Below are positions 51,634 to 63,534 of a stretch of DNA of 64,000 nucleotides, piece after piece; position 1 is the stretch's first letter; each line of letters opens with the position of its first letter. Under the pieces are notes generated by a model. The model worked only from the letters and a program-made list of their open reading frames with translations, did not search any database and was not told the origin of the DNA. Both the position numbers and the translations under genes were made by a program. The DNA comes from Ptychodera flava (Eukaryota > Hemichordata > Enteropneusta > Ptychoderidae): the NCBI RefSeq assembly GCF_041260155.1, contig NC_091934.1:46875342-46939341 (forward strand), in the 5' to 3' direction.

Positions 51634-54600
51634 TCAGTCTGCCAATAATTCATCATCCAAATTAATATCAACATCTGAAATATCATCTACGTTGAGATTC
51701 TCTAGCTCTAAATCCAGAGAGTCCTCAAAATCGTATGTCTTTGTAGTTGCTATGGTATCTTCCTCTTCCCTTTCCCTGACTTTCTCTAAATGTGACTGTT
51801 GACTGTCTTCTTGTACCTCATTCCTGACCACCTTCTCATTTTCTCTGTTCAGTACCTCACTCCTCAACTCAAAATCATTTTCTGTCTTCTTTACCTCTTT
51901 CCCAGATGCCAAATCACTTTCCATGTCTTTTACCTCATTCCTGAACACCACATCACCACATTCTGTGTCCTGTTACACACAACAAAGGTTAAAATCAAAT
52001 GAATGCTTGGAGATCATATTTTGTCAACATATTAAATTTTGGGTACTTTTATCAATATGAAATATGTATGACAAAGCAAATTCCTATTTATAAATACAAT
52101 ATATCTGATTATGTTTTGTCATGTGACATACCATTTAAAATAAAAAATTTCTTAAAATCTGCAGGTATTTGATCGTCATTTGACAAAAACATGGAAAGAT
52201 GTTGAGAAAAAATAGCTTACAATTGTGGCGGTCCCATCTTGGATAGCAGCTTCAAGTTCCTGCAGAACATTGCGTTCACAGATTCTCTGTTAAAAGGAAA
52301 TAAAATCACATTTTTTTTCTACTTTGTATTTAGGGATTGATTGTAACAACAAGGTCACACAATTGGCTGTTATAATGCTCAGTAAACTTGATTCATAATC
52401 TTCATTCATAACATCAGGTTTGGGCCAAACCATTGTGGTGAAAGGGGTAACAGAATGATATTCACATGTACCATCTTCTTTATTAAAGGATCAAAAGACA
52501 ATGAAATTTCACTTCCAAAAGAACTTGACACAATCTTGCGGGATTGAGTAACTCAATGTAACATACTGTTAATGTTTCAAGGATGTGCAAATTTTGAACA
52601 GTTCTGTGATTGCTCCTACTTTACATCACATAAATAAGACAAATCCTGACCAGAAAATAAACTGTGTAAGAATTCTTGAATTGATATCTTTCCTACAGAG
52701 AGATCTGCTTAGTAAAGATCCATCAGTCGTAACTTTTGATGGATTTCCCAGTAATTTTTGTTCTGTTTGTCAAATTTAGTTTCTTGTGCTACTAACAAAG
52801 TTATGTCACAATGTCTGGTGTTAAACTTGTCAACAACAGTTTTTGTTTTTTGTTCTCAACTGAATTCTATTCGAAACTAGACTGCCTTTGTCAACAATGA
52901 GGTTGCCATGGACACAAGGAATTGTGTTTGCAAAGATAATTCTTTGTCTCTGTACATACTTTAGGAACAAGAAGAAGAAAGTGCATTTGTTTTCAAAAGT
53001 ACAATGGAAACATTTATCAAAAATTACAGCCATTTTCTTTTCATAATCATATTTACCGGTTGTTGCAGATATGTGGATGCTGGATACGTCTTCTGTGTTT
53101 CATATAAATACTTCTCACCATAATATGCTTCTTTCAAGCCAACAAATAAATTTTCATACTGCACTGGATCAGCCAAAGCATTGGCTTTCTTCTTGTCTGT
53201 CCTGCCCAGACACTCTTTCCACAACTCAACTATTCTAATAGCATCAGAATTGAAAATCACATATCAGTTTCAATAGTGCTGGGCTTCAGATCTTCAAATG
53301 CAAAATATTTATATGGTTGTGTGACTTGATTCAAAATTAATATATATGAACTACAGGCAGCAGAATTCTGACAGACTTGATTCAAAATTAATATTTATGA
53401 ACTACAGGCAGCAGAATTCTGACAGACTTGATTCAAAATTAATATTTATGAACTACAGCAGAATTCTGACAAAGTTAAGAATAACATCATAATGCGGGTG
53501 ACACTTTAAGTTCATTTTAGAAGGAATTAAGGCCAAAAAAAAGAAATGTTTCTGGTCAGGCCTTTCTTTACAAAATGGTGCTGCGATGTGAATTTTAAAA
53601 TTTTTTTTTCCCTCAAGGGAGGGAGGAGGGTTTGTTTTACAGTTTTATCAATATAGTCACATATATACTGTTCATGCAGTCACTGATCATGCGCCTCAAA
53701 GAATTTTTTTTCTCTTCAGCCGTTTTGGTTTGGTATCATAGCAATCAGTACGTAGTTTGCCGGGGCCACCGGCCACAAAACAGGAAAAAAAAGGGTGATG
53801 CGCTGTTGTTCAAGTGACGCGCACGCTGACCAGAAACATTTCTTTTTTTTTTGGCCTAAGGTTGAGTAAGTTAAAGGGAAAGACTGAGTATAGGTAATGA
53901 CAGGACACAAAACTTACTGAGCCATTTTACTGGGCATGAAACTCCTAGCAAAGAAGGCAGCCTCTGGAATCCGATTTGTTTTGATCAAAAGCTCTATGCA
54001 TTCTTCAACTCTGTAATATTTAGAAATACACAACTCAACGGGTATAGTTCAAAAATTTCACACCCTGACAGTAGAAAGAGTGTAGTTAATATCAGTTTTC
54101 ATACACACACAAATTCATAAAACACTTATGTTGTTACACAAAGATACATGATCAGAATTAGGTTTACAAACTAAAATAGGAACATGTTGCATAAACTGAT
54201 ATGCTGCACTGTCTTAATTGTAATACCTACCTTCCTAAAAGGAAATTGGAAACGAATGCAACATTGCTTTGTTTTCCTGTGTCTGCTGTCTTTGCAACTT
54301 TTTCCACCATTTTGGCATCACCAGAGCATGTTGCCAATAGCAACAAGGCACCATAGTCTTGTGCATTATGTAGACATTCAGAAGCTAGTTTGAATTCACA
54401 CTTTGAAGTGGCCAGTTCTGCCAACTGCTTCCATTTCTCTTCACTCTATCAAACAATAAAACAAATCCTTTATCTTTAATGCTGCTATACACAGTCAGCA
54501 TGTGATAGTGCTATCAAATGTTCACACAGAGCATTTGTAAAACACTACATTTTCCAATTTTTCATGTAGACTTTTAAAGATACATAATAATAAGTTTATT

Positions 54601-57600
54601 TAAAGTATGGGGATTTATGTCCCAGTATATCTTACAATTAAATGTTGTGCTTGTCCTTACGACTACCACAAGTACCAGTCTATGAAGCACTCAAATCCTG
54701 GTATTATACAAATGACCCTGTATTATAAAACAACTGCTCCCTGAAAGTATTTAACCCATTCCCCCCAAAGTCCCAGTAACAAGGTCTACATTAACCATTG
54801 ATAACAATAGGTTTGGGTCAAACCATTGTAGTGAAAGGGTGAAAGGTTAACAATAGGTTTGGGTCAAACCATTGATAACAATAGGTTTGGGTCAAACCAT
54901 TGTAGTGAAAGGGTGAAAGGATAAATTTGACAGTAAATGTATTTTGCATTAACTTTGTTTGAAATTTAGAAAGATTTAACAAAGAAAGTTTCATCTTCTC
55001 TGACACAGCACAGGAAACATTAAAAAGAATAAATGTGGTAAAGAACAAACAGATTAAAACTGTCAAATAATAAACCTTTCACCTCTGTCTCCATGGCAAC
55101 TTGATGTGCTGTTTTGATGTTTCCCAACTGAATCGCCAAATCAAATTTATGATCTGCGTCGATGGTCACAGCCATGGCCTGTGGTTTGAAACCCTGTCAA
55201 CAAATTAAATACAGCAATATTTCAAATTACACAGTTTGACATTCTCTGCTTATTTCTCAAAAATCTGCAGACAGTAACTTTCAGTTGTACAGCTCGATAA
55301 AACTTATTGGTGATAACATCACAGGTCCATCATTAATATGCAAAAATAAATATTTTGTCACAAAGTTTCGAAGAGACTTTCAGAAATGGCTTGTACAGGA
55401 AGGGACAATTGGTACTATCCAGTGTGATACCATGGATATTATTATTGTAACTCTAAAATTACATATCATAGGATCTGACCTGCATGCAACAATAAAGACA
55501 TGTATATAGCCACAAATTTGACAGCACTTCTGTGGGCAGCAACATGTTTTGTGCACATTGCTATATTTAGTAACAAACCTATAACCATAATCAGCACTGT
55601 GTTTGGAAAGTTCGTTAAGAGAACTGGCTGTAATAAAGGTGATGGCCAAAATGATTTGCATATTGGGGCATAGCCGGTGAACACTGGGCCCAACTTTCCT
55701 TATTCTTAAGGAGCCCTCCCATACAAAGCTTTATGAAATAAGTGTACCCCTTATGATTATATAGATTTGTAATATGGTCATCATGCCCATATGGATGCTA
55801 AAACTTCACATTTTCCAAAAGTGTGAATCTTACCGGTGAAATATGTTAACTGCCATGGTGTTGATAAATTTATGCGAAATTCAAGAGAAATAAACCATAC
55901 CTGTTTTTCCAGGAATTGTAATATGGTCGTCTTGCCAATATGGATGCTAAAACTTCACATTTCAAAAAAAGTGTGAACCTTACCAGTGAAGAAAAATAAG
56001 AGAAATAGACCATACCTGTTTTTCCAGGAAGTGTGCAACTCTTGTCCTCTGTTCCCTTGGAATTGTGGGTAAAACTTTATCAGCAGTTTCAAAATCTCTT
56101 CTCATAACAGCTGTTTGGTATTCTAACACTGACAGTAGCAATTCATAACTGACAACATTGAGTTCTTTGTCGCCAAGATACAGACGATTATCACGGGGTA
56201 TGTAACCTAGTAAAGACATCACTCTGAAAATTGCAAATTTATTAATAAACAAGTCTTTAATTTGAAGTAACAGTAATATCAGTGATCAAAATTAAAAAGA
56301 TATACAGAGTTGCAAAATTAAGACATTAACACACTGTTAGAGATCTGGCAACTTATGAAGTAGTTTCCAAAAACAGAAATTCAACAATTTATTTAAAGGA
56401 AAGATGGATTATGGGAACAAAAAAACTTGTCAGTCTTGCATTGTTCAAGTAAGTCAAATCACAAAATTGAAATATCAAATTTTAGTTCAACCCTTTGTTT
56501 CTGTGAGAAAGTTTGACCCTGACTTCTGTGGAAAAAATTGAATGCATGGGTCAATCCTGTTTTGACATTATGCGCAATTGTTCATCAAAAAGGAATGAAA
56601 TGCTTTCTCTGATATTTATGAAACAATTAACTGTACATTTCTTACGCCACTTACATAACAAAATACATTTCCATGACAACAGCATATGTTTGCACCACTG
56701 TTTCAATTTCTACAAGGTTACACAAATATCAGCAGTTTGTCCAAAAATAACAAACACCTCATCGATTTCTCTGATGATAAAGAAATTGTGAAATAAACGG
56801 AAAAGTTTTCCAATCACTGAAACTTAATCTTACCTGTCAAGATGTGATATTGTGACAATTTCACCACCAACGTAATAATTCAATCTGTTGACAGAATTTG
56901 TATAAATGAAGCAATCTCCAACCCAGAGACCAGTTTTCACACATTCTTGAATTTCACCAACAACCTGAAAATAGTTCATGACAATTTAATAAATAGCACA
57001 TATTCAGTGATGACACATTTTTACAATGCCTTCATGAATGTATCTGAAGTATAAATAAAGGTCTATGATCTACAATTTTCTGATTCAAAGGATATGGATG
57101 AAAGTATGTATATTATCAGAGTCTATACTTACATCAAAAGCATCTTCAATGCCATCTTCAGTGACACCTTCCTTTGTTTCTTGTGCTTTGCTAACAGCTT
57201 CAGTACTGTATTTCAGAATGAAAAATGAATCCTCCGTGGTGATACACACCAACTCTCCACTATCAGACCAGAATATCTGATGACAAAGTTAAAGACAATT
57301 TAATGAATCAGGATTACTCAAGGAATTTTACAATGGTCAAGATGATCAGTGTTCAGAAAAGAATTATTGGGATCTAATGATAAAGTATAACTTTATTCAG
57401 AATTTATTTAAATAATGCAATACTCACAGCTTTTGGAGTTATTTCAATTCTTCTAATTAAGTCATCTGTATTGGTCCACTCATAGAAAGCCAAGCCTTCT
57501 GAAGTACTAACACCAAGTAACGGTCCACCGTAAATACCTATTGAGGGAACACATAGTAAATAAGTATGGAGGGAAAACACTGTAAATACCTATGGAGGGA

Positions 57601-60600
57601 AAATTATTGATTGCAAAATGTACTTATCATAAGATCAGATTTCTCTTTTCTTATGAATATAAGAAAATATAAGAAATGCTGACAGGTAAAATTCAATGGT
57701 AATGATTGAAATATAATGTGCTTATTTACTGTATGTTGTGCAATATTTTACGGGTAAATAAAAAAAATTTTCTGCAGATAATTATTCTTATCATGTTGTT
57801 CGCAAAAAGTAAATACAGTACTCCAATGTGACAGTGTCATGACACAACATGACTTGACATGACATGACTTGACATGACATGACTTGATGACATGTAATTG
57901 ACATGAAAAGACTTGACTGGACATGATATGACTTTACTTGACATGTCATGACACAACATGACATGACACAGCATCACTTGACTTGATGAATTGACTTGAC
58001 TAGACATGACATGACATGACATGACTTGACATGACATGACATGACATGTCATGACACAACATGACATGACACAGCATCACTTGACTTGATGAATTGACTT
58101 GACTAGACATGACATGACATGACATGACTTGACATGACATGACATGACATGATTTGACATAATATGAATTCACCTAAGGTAGCGATAAGGCTATTTTTGC
58201 ATCAATTCTTTTCTCAGAGTTAATGTCAAGTTTCAAGTGTTAGAATCAAGATATTTAGTTCAAATTTTCAGGATAACTCCCTTAGTTAATACTTTCTCCA
58301 AAAAATATAAAAATTGTATATTTGTAGCCATGATTTTGAAATATGACACCAATCAATATTAAAATTTAATTTTTCATATTTTTTTACATATTTGAATTTA
58401 ATAATAATTGGATAGTATTAATATTACCAAATTAGTTATAAATATGTTGACACTATTAATTGTAGATTTGTACGGCAGGATTTGTAAATAAAATTTTTTT
58501 TATGATTTTACATGGGTTTATCATATCAAAAAATTATTAAAAATTCTTTCAAATTTCAAAATGTGATTTTTCAAAAAGTACTTCAAATACAGAAAAATGT
58601 GCCGTGCAAATCTTATCTGTAAACTTGTTAATAGGCTGTAAAAATTCCATGTCCATATCTCATTTCAAAGGTTGGATTAAATTGGTATAAATTATGTAGG
58701 AAAACTGTTATTCTGTCAAAATGTTGAAAACAAGCCATATTTGCATCCCTCTTTTGAAGTCACAGAGCAGTTTTTTTGGTTAATCTCACTTTTGACACCT
58801 CTTTGACACTCAAAGAATCTAAAAATGCATTTACAATAGCAGTCACGCATTCTGAATGCAAGCACGGTCTTGTCAAACTTTCCTGAAAAACAGTAAAAAA
58901 TGACTTTCCCTTTTCAAACATTTTTTTAAAAGCTAGGGGACCTCTACCATAGTTAATACACTAAGGACTCCCCAACTTCCTCTTATTTGGTCAGTTTTTC
59001 AGAAGTTTCAACGGGCTATAACTCTGCAATGCCTATGACCCCAAATGTCTAGTTTTTTTTATTCCACAGAGAATGTTGACTACTTTCATGTTTTAATAGT
59101 TTTATTGAAGTTTATAACTGACGCTCTAGCCTTTACCGCTACCTTAACATGAACTGACATGACCTGAACTGACTTAATGACATGACATGAATTGACTTGA
59201 CATGATATATCATGAATTGACATGACATGACCTAATATGACATGACCTGACATATCATGAAAGATTAACTTACTATCAGCACGGAATGTTGGTTTGAAAC
59301 TCTTCACTTCTTTAAAGTTTCTGTAGATTTTGACTTCGTACTTTGTTCTGGTTGCATAGCTACAATGAAAATTTGGCCAATGAGTAGAATACTGGTAATT
59401 CATACAGCTACTTAACATCAGTGAAATGGATACTTCGATAGTGTACATAATCATGGACAGAAAAGTTGACAGGGAATGGCAGTTTTACACCATTTAATCA
59501 TGCTTCATAAAATATCTTGCATACAACACTCAAACATTTTTAATTATTTGTTCTTGATCCAATCAGATCATAAATAGAAAGTTAACTATGCATTTGCAAT
59601 TACCTCTCCATACTGAATTGTACATGGAGGAGCAAAGTCAAACTGCATGCCCAGGAAAATGAAATGTTTGTATCAACGGCTGGCAATAAATCTCTGGCTT
59701 GCTAGAATGCTATTCTGTCCATTTTGATTTGGAGATACAAGATGAACACCCATCTTTTTCTGTTTTATAATTCAGATCAGCCAAACTTGAAGTCTGGTCT
59801 GTGATGAACAAAGATATTGGTACTGATACAAACTCTTAAATAAAATATCCCACAATTAGATCCGACAAAATCTCCAGGACAGAGTTTAGATTTTTAGTCC
59901 CCACGGACACCGTCCGGGGGGACTTATAGGTTTGGTCATGTCCGTGCGTCCGTCCGTCCGTCCGTGCGTGCGTCCTCGTGCGTCCGTGCGTCCGTCCGTC
60001 CGTTCACGCAGATATCTCAGAGACGCCTGGAGCGATTTCGTTCAAACTTGGTACAAGGATAGTACCCTACCTCATACAGATGCACGTCGATTTGTTTCAC
60101 AATGCGATCAAATTTGGCGGTGTTAGAGGACTTTTTAGTTTTCACCTCCATAGACTCCCATGTATAAGGCAGTCAGTCCATAGACTCCCATGTATAAGGC
60201 CGTCCATAGACTCCCATGTATAAGGCCGTCCATAGACTCCCATGTATAAGGCCGTCCATAGACTCCCATGTATAAGGCAGTCCATAGACTCCCATGTATA
60301 AGGAAGTCCATAGACTCCCATGTATAAGGCAGTCCATAGACTCCCATGTATAAGGCAGTCCATAGACTCCCATGTATAAGGCAGTCTATAGACTCCCATG
60401 TATAAGGCAGTCCATAGACTCCCATGTATAAGGAAGTCCATAGACTCCCATGTATAAGGCAGTCCATAGACTCCCATGTATAAGGCCGTCCATAGACTCC
60501 CATGTATAAGGCCGTCCATAGACTCCCATGTATAAGGCAGTCCATAGACTCCCATGTATAAGGCAGTCCATAGACTCCCATGTATAAGGAAGTCCATAGA

Positions 60601-63534
60601 CTCCCATGTATAAGGCAGTCCATAGACTCCCATGTATAAGGCAGTCCATAGACTCCCATGTATAAGGCGGTCTATAGACTCCCATGTATAAGGAAGTCCA
60701 TAGACTCCCATGTATAAGGAAGTCCATAGACTCCCATGTACAAGGCAGTCCATAGACTCCCATGTATAAGGCAGATCTCCATAGACTCCCATGTATAAGG
60801 CCAAGAAAAATAACAATTTAGTTTCTCATAGTATTCATATTGCAAAAAGGATGCAGTGACACAGTTTTTAGTCCCCACAGATAAAGTCCAGGGGGCTCAT
60901 AGATTGGGTCATGTCAGTCCGTGAGTCCATCCATGTGAGTCCATCCGTTCACGCAGATATCTCAGACACTTTGACAAATGTCACGTGACCTTGGTGACCT
61001 TTGACCTCGAATATACATATTTGTCCATAACTCAGTAACCACAAGTGCTAAAACTTTCATATATGGTATGATGGGACACCCTATGACGCCACATATTGTA
61101 CCTCATTAATTATGTGCATATCTAATTTTGAGAGAGCCAATAGAGCTAGAGGTCTGATTTTTGGTATATATGGATAACTTAGCAATACAATTTTTTTTTA
61201 AAAATGTCACGTGATCTTGGTGACCTTTGACCTCAAATATACATATTTGTCCATAACTCAGTAATCACTAATGCTACACCCTTCATATTTGGTATGATGG
61301 GACAGCTTATGACGCCACATATTGTTCCTCATTAATTATGTGCATATCTAATTTTGAGCGAGCCAATAGAGCCAGAGGTCTGATTTTTGGTTTGTAGGGA
61401 TAACTTAGCAATACAATTTTTTTGACAAAATGTCACGTGACCTCAATGACCCTTGACCTCAAATATACATATTTGTGCATAACTCAGTAACCACAAGTGC
61501 TACACTCTTCATATTTGGTATGAAGGGACACCTTATGACGCCACATATTGTACCTCATTAATTATGTTCATATCTAATTTTGAGCGAGCCGATAGAGCTA
61601 GAGGTCTGATTTTTGGTATATGGATAACTTAGCAATACAATTTTTTTGACAAAATGTCATGTGACCTTGGTGACCTTTGACCTCAAATATACATATTTGT
61701 CCATAACTCAGTAACCACAAGTGCTAGACCCTTCATATTTGGTATGATGGGACAGCTTATGACGCCACATATTGTTCCTCATTAATTATGCGCATATCTA
61801 ACTTTGAGCGAGCCAATAGAGCTAGAGGTATGATTTTTGGTATGTAGGGATAACTTAGCAATACAATTTTTTGACAAAATGTCATGTGACCTCGGTGACC
61901 TTTGACCTCAAATATACATATTTGTCCATAACTCAGGAACCATTAATGCTACACCCTTCATATTTGGTATGATGGGACACCTTATGACGCCACATATTGT
62001 ACCTCATTAATTATGTGCATATCTAATTTTGAGCAAGCCAATAGAGGTAAAGTACGATTTTTAGTATATAGGGATAGACTATAGGATAGAAATTTTTTGA
62101 CAAAATGTCATGTGACCTCTATAACCTTTTACCTACAATACACGATAATGTCAATAAATAAGTAACCACAAGTGCTATGTCCTTTATATTGAGTAGGATG
62201 GAAGACCTTATGACAACACATGCTTAACCTCGTTAATTATGCCCATATATAATTGTGGCCAAGCCAATAGAGCTGGAGGTCTGAATTTTGGCATATATGG
62301 ATTAATTAGCAATACAATGTTTTTTTTCAAAATGTCACGTGACCTTGATGACCTTTGACCTTCAATATGCATATATATGCATATCTCAGTAACCACAAGT
62401 TCTTTACGCTTTGATTTTGATAGGATAATAGACCTTAAGATGTCACATCTTGTACCTCATTTATTATGCACATATGTATTTCTTGGCTGGCCAATACAAC
62501 TAGAGGTCTGATCTTTTTTCCTGATTTAGAACCATAACTTATACATGCCTCTTGTTTCAAATTGGGAACAATGACATAGACGTATGTGTCCATAGATCTG
62601 AACATATACACTCCAGTGATACTTCTAATGACCTCATTTCCCTGCCCATCAAGACTAATACTCCTATTACAAGTGGGGACTATGTCATTGACAATGACTT
62701 GTTGTATAAAGCTTCATCTCACACAATACTTAACAATACACAACAGAAGGATATACCTGTAATCAAAAGATGTAACTTAATCATTAGAATCCTGTGCCCA
62801 GACAAATTCATTATAAAAATGTAGACATTCTATGATAAAAATCTTGAGGTATGACTTACTCATTAGAATCCTGTGCCCAGACAAATTCTTGTGCTGATCC
62901 AAATGCTTTATTTCTAAGTGCCATGGCTGTGTAGATAATGTACTCACCATCACCACAGACAACAACAAACCTGAAAAACAATATTTTCATCTAATAAATT
63001 TGATGAGATACCTTGATGATCCACAACTTTGGTTATAATGTAAACTAGTAAGAATTGCCATGAATTTGTGTGAAAATAAACTATTCTAGAAAATCATGGG
63101 TGATATACTCACCTTCCATTGGGATTATGTGCAATTGTTTGTGGATAGATTTCACAGCTTCCCATGTCTTTCACAGCTAATGGCAAACGTTCTCCATCTT
63201 TGGTCTCAAGACCTGTCAACGTGTAAAATACTCTTACATTACGTATGACAGAAGCAGCAATGTTGATGTTATATGCAGTAAATTGTATAATTATCAGGTA
63301 ATAGTTATAATCAAGTAGAAATGAGAGTTTCATACTATAACTTAAAAAATACAAATAAATATAATAAATAAATAAATCAATAAGTAAATAAATAAATGAA
63401 TAAATAAAATTTCGCATCAAGAATAGACACATACCTTGGATAGATTTGAGGTTAGCCTGCTGTATTTCAGAGTGTTTGGCCCAGATAATTTTACCACTGC
63501 TATCCATGGACATTGGCAACTCTTCTGAACCAAG
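51634..63534 (-). CDS. COPB2: COPB2 (coatomer beta'-COP), C-terminal 14 exons, partial
   Basis: Coding exons in transcript order: 63435-63534, 63113-63212, 62860-62970, 59274-59359, 57428-57537, 57133-57276, 56834-56964, 56016-56223, 55083-55193, 54231-54445, 53918-54010, 53057-53234, 52221-52286, 51634-51969. Phases agree throughout; 1989 nt, 662 codons plus stop. Beta'-COP is the WD-repeat subunit of the COPI coat in Golgi-ER transport. The first exon here ([20 protein letters not shown]) corresponds to the start of the coatomer WD-associated region; the preceding WD40 exons are off the right edge. Hallmarks: [95 protein letters not shown]. The solenoid ends in an acidic tail [11 protein letters not shown]. 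The first acceptor is the least certain: a tandem GTGATA (plus strand) precedes it, and an alternative lies near 63581. Confidence 0.95.
53325..53470. repeat. About 50-bp tandem repeat, 3 copies, COPB2 intron
   Basis: Units contain TTGATTCAAAATTAATATTT, ATGAACTACAGGCAGCAGAA and TTCTGACAGAC. The last copy lacks GGCA. Confidence 0.92.
54752..54845. mobile_element. TTAACCC...GGGT family short repeat, copy 2
   Basis: It runs from TTTAACCCATTCCCCCC to GTAGTGAAAGGGTG and contains ACCATTGATAACAATAGG and TTTGGGTCAAACCATTG. Its 3' half is duplicated again to about 54920. A partial copy is at about 52405-52450. In a COPB2 intron. Confidence 0.6.
55768..56030. repeat. Tandem duplication spanning a COPB2 splice donor
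   Basis: Copies at 55768-55915 and 55916-56030 share TTGTAATATGGTC, ATATGGATGCTAAAACTTCA and CCATACCTGTTTTTCCAGGA. The second copy includes the real exon end (56016) with its donor; the first carries an identical exon end and donor after 55901. Confidence 0.9.
57528..57598. repeat. Tandem triplication around a COPB2 splice acceptor
   Basis: GTAAATACCTATTGAGGGAA (real acceptor), GTAAATAAGTATGGAGGGAA and GTAAATACCTATGGAGGGAA occur in tandem at about 24-bp spacing. The third copy again has a TAG acceptor on the minus strand. Confidence 0.85.
57840..58160. repeat. (ACATG)/(ACTTG) pentanucleotide satellite, COPB2 intron
   Basis: ATGACATGACTTGACATG-type units, with an internal duplication of about 115 bp around ACACAGCATCACTTGACTTG. 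Similar repeats resume at 59148-59260, after the inserted element. Confidence 0.95.
58175..59146. mobile_element. Nonautonomous TIR element, 972 bp, inside the pentanucleotide satellite
   Basis: It begins TAAGGTAGCGATAAGGCT and ends AGCCTTTACCGCTACCTTA, inverted repeats with one base indel and one substitution. Pentanucleotide repeat lies on both sides. The interior is AT-rich without a notable frame. A target duplication is not certain; the TAA at each end may be one. Confidence 0.7.
60149..60805. repeat. 26-bp minisatellite, about 25 copies
   Basis: The unit GTCCATAGACTCCCATGTAT plus AAGGCA is nearly perfect. As 26 is not a multiple of 3 and no stop occurs on the minus strand, all three minus frames stay open (up to 224 codons). 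Not a gene. Confidence 0.97.
60958..62530. repeat. 225-bp tandem array, 7 copies, COPB2 intron
   Basis: Each unit has a GTCACGTGACC-like box, TGACCTTTGACCTC, ATATACATATTTGTCCATAA, CTCAGTAACCACAAG, CCTCATTAATTATGTGCATA and a poly-T tract. Copies 6 and 7 are most diverged. Confidence 0.95.
62781..62888. repeat. Duplicated COPB2 exon end (29 bp, 79 bp apart)
   Basis: TCATTAGAATCCTGTGCCCA plus GACAAATTC occurs at 62781-62809 and 62860-62888. The second is the 3' end of a COPB2 exon. In the first the donor GT is changed to TT on the minus strand. Confidence 0.9.

Larger units (their letters stand above)
59896..62691. mobile_element. Repeat-rich element bounded by TAGTCCCCAC / GTGGGGACTA
   Basis: It begins TAGTCCCCACGGACACCGTC, with CCGT tetranucleotides and a CACGCAGATATCTCAGAG block, and ends GTGGGGACTATGTCATTG. 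A partial second head is at 60870-60965. Inside lie a 26-bp array and a 225-bp array. It occupies most of a COPB2 intron (59360-62859). The element nature is inferred from the inverted ends and repeated head. Confidence 0.5.

Noticed and set aside
60135-60878. Overlapping minus-strand frames of 125-224 codons
   Set aside because: Products of the 26-bp minisatellite; all three frames are open, so no frame shows selection.
62552-62824. 90-codon plus frame at the end of the repeat element
   Set aside because: It runs through the element end and into an antisense copy of a COPB2 exon fragment; no coding signal.
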